This document shows positions 60,937 to 64,000 of a stretch of DNA of 64,000 nt, in pieces. Location of the stretch: NCBI RefSeq assembly GCF_021532625.1, contig NZ_JAKGAR010000001.1, positions 310,001-374,000 of the forward strand, read 5' to 3'. Position 1 is the stretch's first letter; each line of letters starts with the position of its first letter. The notes under the pieces were generated by a model. The model did not search any database and was not told the DNA's origin. It was given only the letters and a program-made list of their open reading frames with translations. This DNA is from Octadecabacter algicola. Lineage in GTDB: Bacteria; Pseudomonadota; Alphaproteobacteria; Rhodobacterales; Rhodobacteraceae. The translations under genes and the position numbers were made by a program.

Positions 60937-63348
60937 ATGCAAGAACCTTTGAGTTCATCCTATCCCGTCCTGCCATTGCGCGACATCGTTGTGTTTCCAC
61001 ACATGATCGTGCCGCTGTTCGTGGGCCGCGAAAAGTCGGTCAGCGCACTGGAAGAAGTCATGCAGGACGACAAGCAAATCCTGCTGTCCAGCCAGATTGA
61101 TCCGGCGGAAGACGATCCAAGCCAAGATGGAATTTACAAAGCAGGCGTGCTGGCCAATGTGCTGCAACTGTTAAAATTGCCAGACGGCACAGTGAAAGTG
61201 TTGGTCGAAGGTATTGCGCGTGTGCGCATCACAGAATTCCATGAGAATGAGAACTATTTCGAGGCATCGGCAGAGTACCTGACCGAGATGCCCGGTGATA
61301 TGACCACAATCGAGGCACTGACCCGTTCTGTGTCCAAGGAATTCACCCGCTACGCAAAAGTGAAAAAGAACGTCCCTGAAGAAGCCCTGTCTGCGGTATC
61401 TGAGGCGACGGAGCCTGCGAAACTCGCGGATTTGGTTGCTGGCCACCTCGGAATTGAGGTCGAGCAGCGTCAGGAATTGCTTGAGACGTTGTCGATTTCG
61501 GAACGTTTGGAAAAAGTGTTTGGCCTGATGCAGGGCGAAATGTCTGTTCTGCAGGTCGAGAAAAAGATCAAGACCCGCGTGAAAACCCAGATGGAGCGCA
61601 CGCAACGCGAATACTATTTGAATGAGCAGATGAAGGCCATTCAGAAGGAACTTGGCGACGGCGAAGAGGGCGAGGGCGAAATGGCCGAGCTTGAGGCCAA
61701 AATCGCTGAGACTAAACTGTCCAAAGAAGCGCAGGAAAAGGTCGACGGTGAGCTTAAAAAACTCAAGAACATGTCGCCGATGTCCGCCGAAGCTACAGTC
61801 GTGCGCAACTACCTAGACTGGATCTTGTCCATCCCGTGGAACAAGAAGTCCCGCACCAAAAAGGACCTAGGCAAGGCCGAGGCGATTTTGGACGATGATC
61901 ACTATGGCCTTGAAAAGGTTAAAGAACGCATTGTTGAATACCTTGCCGTGCAACAGCGCAGCCAAAAGCTGAAGGGGCCGATCATGTGCCTCGTCGGCCC
62001 TCCTGGTGTGGGTAAGACATCGCTCGGTAAATCTGTGGCCAAGGCAACGGGGCGTGAGTTTATTCGTATTTCACTTGGTGGCGTGCGTGATGAATCCGAA
62101 ATCCGTGGTCACCGCCGGACGTACATCGGCTCTATGCCGGGTAAGATCATTCAGGCGCTGAAAAAGGCGAAAACCACAAACCCGCTTATCTTGCTCGATG
62201 AGATCGACAAGATGGGTCAGGATTTCCGTGGCGACCCTGCATCCGCGATGCTTGAGGTGCTTGATCCGGAACAGAACGGCACATTCGTGGATCACTACTT
62301 GGAGGTCGAGTATGACCTGTCCAACGTGATGTTCCTGACCACTTCGAACTCCTACAACATGCCGGGCCCATTGCTGGACCGGATGGAGATCATCCCGTTG
62401 TCTGGTTACACAGAGGACGAAAAGCGTGAAATTGCGAAGCAGCACTTGCTTGAGAAAGTGATGAAAAATCATGGCCTTAAGGCTAAGGAATTCACACTCG
62501 AAGACTCTGCGTTGACGTCCATGATCCGGTATTACACTCGCGAAGCTGGCGTGCGGAACCTTGAGCGTGAGATCGCAAAGGTTGCCCGTAAGGCTGTGAC
62601 AAAGCTGGTGAAGAAAGAAGCTGAGACGATTGTCGTTAATGAGGACAACATCGAAGATTTCTTAGGCGTCAAAAAGCATCGCTTTGGCCTAGCTGAAGAG
62701 AGCGATCAGGTCGGCGTCGTTACGGGGCTTGCCTACACATCTGTTGGCGGTGAGCTTTTGAATATCGAAGCGCTGCGACTGCCGGGCAAAGGCCGTATGA
62801 AGACAACTGGTAAGCTTGGCGATGTGATGAAAGAATCCATCGACGCAGCGTCCAGCTATGTGCGTTCGATCAGCCCGCAGATCGGGGTGAAGCCGCCTGC
62901 GTTTGATAAGTTGGACATCCACGTTCACGTGCCTGACGGTGCTACACCAAAAGATGGTCCATCTGCCGGTCTGGCGATGGTCACTGCGATCGTGTCTGTT
63001 CTGACAAAGATCCCAGTGCGCAAAGACATCGCCATGACGGGTGAAGTGACCCTGCGCGGCAATGCGTCAGCCATCGGTGGCCTGAAAGAGAAACTCTTGG
63101 CGGCTCTGCGGGGCGGTATCAAAACGGTGCTTATCCCAGAAGAGAACGTAAAAGATTTGGCCGACATTCCGGACAATGTGAAAGAAGGGCTGGAGATTAT
63201 TCCCGTCACGCACGTCACAGAAGTCTTGGAGCATGCGCTTGTTTCATCACCAAAGGCGGTTGAGTGGGACCAAGAGGCAGAGGATGCAGCTGCAGCTGAA
63301 GCCGCCTTACGCGCTCGTGATGGTGGGGCAGGGGCAACAGCCCACTAA
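60937..63348 (+). CDS. lon: ATP-dependent protease Lon
   Basis: An 803-residue Lon protease. It degrades misfolded and selected regulatory proteins in the cytoplasm. The N-terminal substrate domain begins MQEPLSSSYPVLPLRDIVVFP. The AAA domain has Walker A GPPGVGKT (354-361) and Walker B with D421/E422 in LLDEIDKM. The protease dyad is S676 in KDGPSAG and K719 in GGLKEKLL. The ATG at 60937 has AAAGGA upstream and gives the normal N-terminus. It ends in a 20-bp terminator stem, and a heat-shock-type promoter is upstream. HU follows, as in many genomes, where the two genes are neighbours. Confidence 0.97.
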   Translation: MQEPLSSSYPVLPLRDIVVFPHMIVPLFVGREKSVSALEEVMQDDKQILLSSQIDPAEDDPSQDGIYKAGVLANVLQLLKLPDGTVKVLVEGIARVRITEFHENENYFEASAEYLTEMPGDMTTIEALTRSVSKEFTRYAKVKKNVPEEALSAVSEATEPAKLADLVAGHLGIEVEQRQELLETLSISERLEKVFGLMQGEMSVLQVEKKIKTRVKTQMERTQREYYLNEQMKAIQKELGDGEEGEGEMAELEAKIAETKLSKEAQEKVDGELKKLKNMSPMSAEATVVRNYLDWILSIPWNKKSRTKKDLGKAEAILDDDHYGLEKVKERIVEYLAVQQRSQKLKGPIMCLVGPPGVGKTSLGKSVAKATGREFIRISLGGVRDESEIRGHRRTYIGSMPGKIIQALKKAKTTNPLILLDEIDKMGQDFRGDPASAMLEVLDPEQNGTFVDHYLEVEYDLSNVMFLTTSNSYNMPGPLLDRMEIIPLSGYTEDEKREIAKQHLLEKVMKNHGLKAKEFTLEDSALTSMIRYYTREAGVRNLEREIAKVARKAVTKLVKKEAETIVVNEDNIEDFLGVKKHRFGLAEESDQVGVVTGLAYTSVGGELLNIEALRLPGKGRMKTTGKLGDVMKESIDAASSYVRSISPQIGVKPPAFDKLDIHVHVPDGATPKDGPSAGLAMVTAIVSVLTKIPVRKDIAMTGEVTLRGNASAIGGLKEKLLAALRGGIKTVLIPEENVKDLADIPDNVKEGLEIIPVTHVTEVLEHALVSSPKAVEWDQEAEDAAAAEAALRARDGGAGATAH

Positions 63349-63365
63349 TGAACGTTCAATTGTAA

Positions 63366-63409
63366 AACCAAGAAGGGCGCCTGAGGTTTCTCAGGCGCCC
63401 TTCTTGGTT
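63366..63409 (+). terminator. Very strong terminator after lon
   Basis: Twenty-base perfect stem from AACCAAGAAGGGCGCC to its complement around a GTTT loop. It lies between lon and the converging small-peptide gene and probably works in both directions, although the T-runs are short. Confidence 0.8.
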
Positions 63410-63426
63410 GGTAAGGCTTGAGTCGC

Positions 63427-63615
63427 TTAGTTGGAAGCTACTGCGACCAAGGCTGCGAAAATCATAATCGGCAGGAGCTGTGGACTGCTGGATGACGTTT
63501 CAGTTTCCTGAACGATGGTGAGTGGCTCCATCGTAGGTTCGCTCATACCGCCGGCAGTGGCGCTCAGTGTTGTTGCTGCGGAAAGCAGAGCAGCGGTTGC
63601 AAAATTTTTAATCAT
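63427..63615 (-). CDS. Small secreted or membrane peptide
   Basis: A 62-residue protein with a signal peptide (MIKNFATAALLSAATTLSATAGG), a short acidic middle (MSEPTMEP ... TETSSSS) and a hydrophobic C-terminus (LLPIMIFAALVAVA). The ribosome binding site AAGGGGA is good. After signal removal it would be a peptide of about 40 residues with one membrane segment. Similar small ORFs are common in Rhodobacterales as I recall, but the function is unknown. Confidence 0.7.
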   Translation of the reverse strand: MIKNFATAALLSAATTLSATAGGMSEPTMEPLTIVQETETSSSSPQLLPIMIFAALVAVASN

Positions 63616-63805
63616 AGTAACATCCCCTTAAAATGCGCTTTATTTGTCTTGGTTTTTGCGGATCGGGTCAAGCGACACGGTACATAGGGCGCGGCAATAG
63701 CGCCGCAATGACCACTTTTCGAAAGAATTCCCATGGGATTAACGTGATTTGCAGGTTACTGTTTCTCAAATGGCCACAATCAAGTGGCTTTGATCGGAGA
63801 GAGCA

Positions 63806-64000
63806 ATGGCCACCCGCAGCACAAAAACCACGACCCCAAAGGCAAAAACAACGACGAAAACAGCCGCCGTTAAAACGACGACTAAGACGGCAACGGCTAA
63901 AGCTGTTACAAAGCCAGCGACGACAAAGGCGACGATTGTTGAATCCGTAACGCCTGTTGTAACTGCGACCCCAATCAAAAAGCCCGAGCTGATTGACCGT
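63806..64000 (+). CDS. HU-family DNA-binding protein, N-terminal part (runs off window)
   Basis: The first 65 codons of a gene cut by the window end. It starts MATRSTKTTTPKAKTTTKTA after a GGAGAG ribosome binding site and continues as a Lys/Thr/Ala-rich arm, then TPIKKPELIDR, where the HU/IHF fold begins. The unusual arm is like the basic tails of HU-type proteins in this order and would bind DNA. Because the HU body is outside the window, the family call rests on the arm, the KPELIDR start and the position after lon. Confidence 0.7.
   Translation, partial: MATRSTKTTTPKAKTTTKTAAVKTTTKTATAKAVTKPATTKATIVESVTPVVTATPIKKPELIDR

Overview
The window looks like chromosomal DNA of a marine alphaproteobacterium of the order Rhodobacterales (roseobacter group, in the style of Octadecabacter, Loktanella or Yoonia). 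This is inferred from gene content, not from a database search. The pointers are a DUF1476 F1-ATPase inhibitor, an alpha-type SspB, an RNase E with a split S1 domain, a C4-dicarboxylate TRAP system with DctB/DctD, a corrinoid protein near a stand-alone homocysteine methyltransferase, a VPLPA-CTERM protein, and an HU protein with a long Thr/Lys/Ala N-terminal arm. Gene density is high, with many ATGA or GTGA stop/start overlaps. I see no phage, transposase, rRNA or CRISPR array.

Layout. 1-4 kb: antiporter, lipoprotein lytic transglycosylase and TfoX C-domain protein on the minus strand, then a two-domain OmpA-like protein. 4-9.5 kb: an imelysin / di-heme oxidoreductase / imelysin / DUF1513 operon led by a small Cys/His-rich protein. 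9.5-13.2 kb: aspartate dehydrogenase and an NMT1-type ABC importer whose ATPase gene lacks a canonical start codon. 13.5-20.4 kb: two tRNAs, an MBL hydrolase, an orphan EnvZ-like kinase, purMN, RNase D, a lipoprotein and SufE. 20.4-25.9 kb: a methyl-transfer neighbourhood (DUF1638, GST, corrinoid protein, radical SAM protein, homocysteine methyltransferase), a decayed membrane-protein gene and the DUF1476 gene. 26-32 kb: purC, purS, purQ, a first DctB/DctD-like pair and a HAD phosphatase. 32-36.4 kb: rne, a TusA-like protein and ccdA. 36.4-40 kb: an ankyrin protein, a membrane-anchored alpha/beta hydrolase and an overlapping cytochrome P450. 40-46 kb, minus strand: RHH protein, DUF4169, fumC, sspB, chrA-chrB and a second P450. 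46-53 kb: the complete dctB-dctD-dctP-dctQ-dctM locus. 53-57.5 kb: tpiA, a 2-oxoglutarate oxygenase, a TfoX N-domain protein, an IscA/SufA-type protein, DUF3307 with a SatD-like regulator, and sufT. 57.8-64 kb: tgt, a VPLPA-CTERM protein gene between two copies of a 46-bp repeat, lon, a small secreted peptide and the start of an HU gene that runs off the window.

How the genes fit together. Four de novo purine genes (purM, purN, purC with purS, purQ) lie in two groups. SufE, an IscA/SufA-type protein and SufT contribute to Fe-S assembly. The corrinoid protein and the homocysteine methyltransferase could be parts of a split cobalamin-dependent methionine synthase. The DctBD-DctPQM block senses and imports C4-dicarboxylates, and fumC would help feed them into central metabolism.

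Most notable: four related 18-bp inverted repeats (three at exact 30-bp phasing) in front of the SatD-like regulator; the ABC ATPase gene with an apparent ATC start; two DctD proteins that both lack the sigma-54 contact motif, one also lacking the Walker A lysine; and the 46-bp repeat pair around the VPLPA-CTERM gene.
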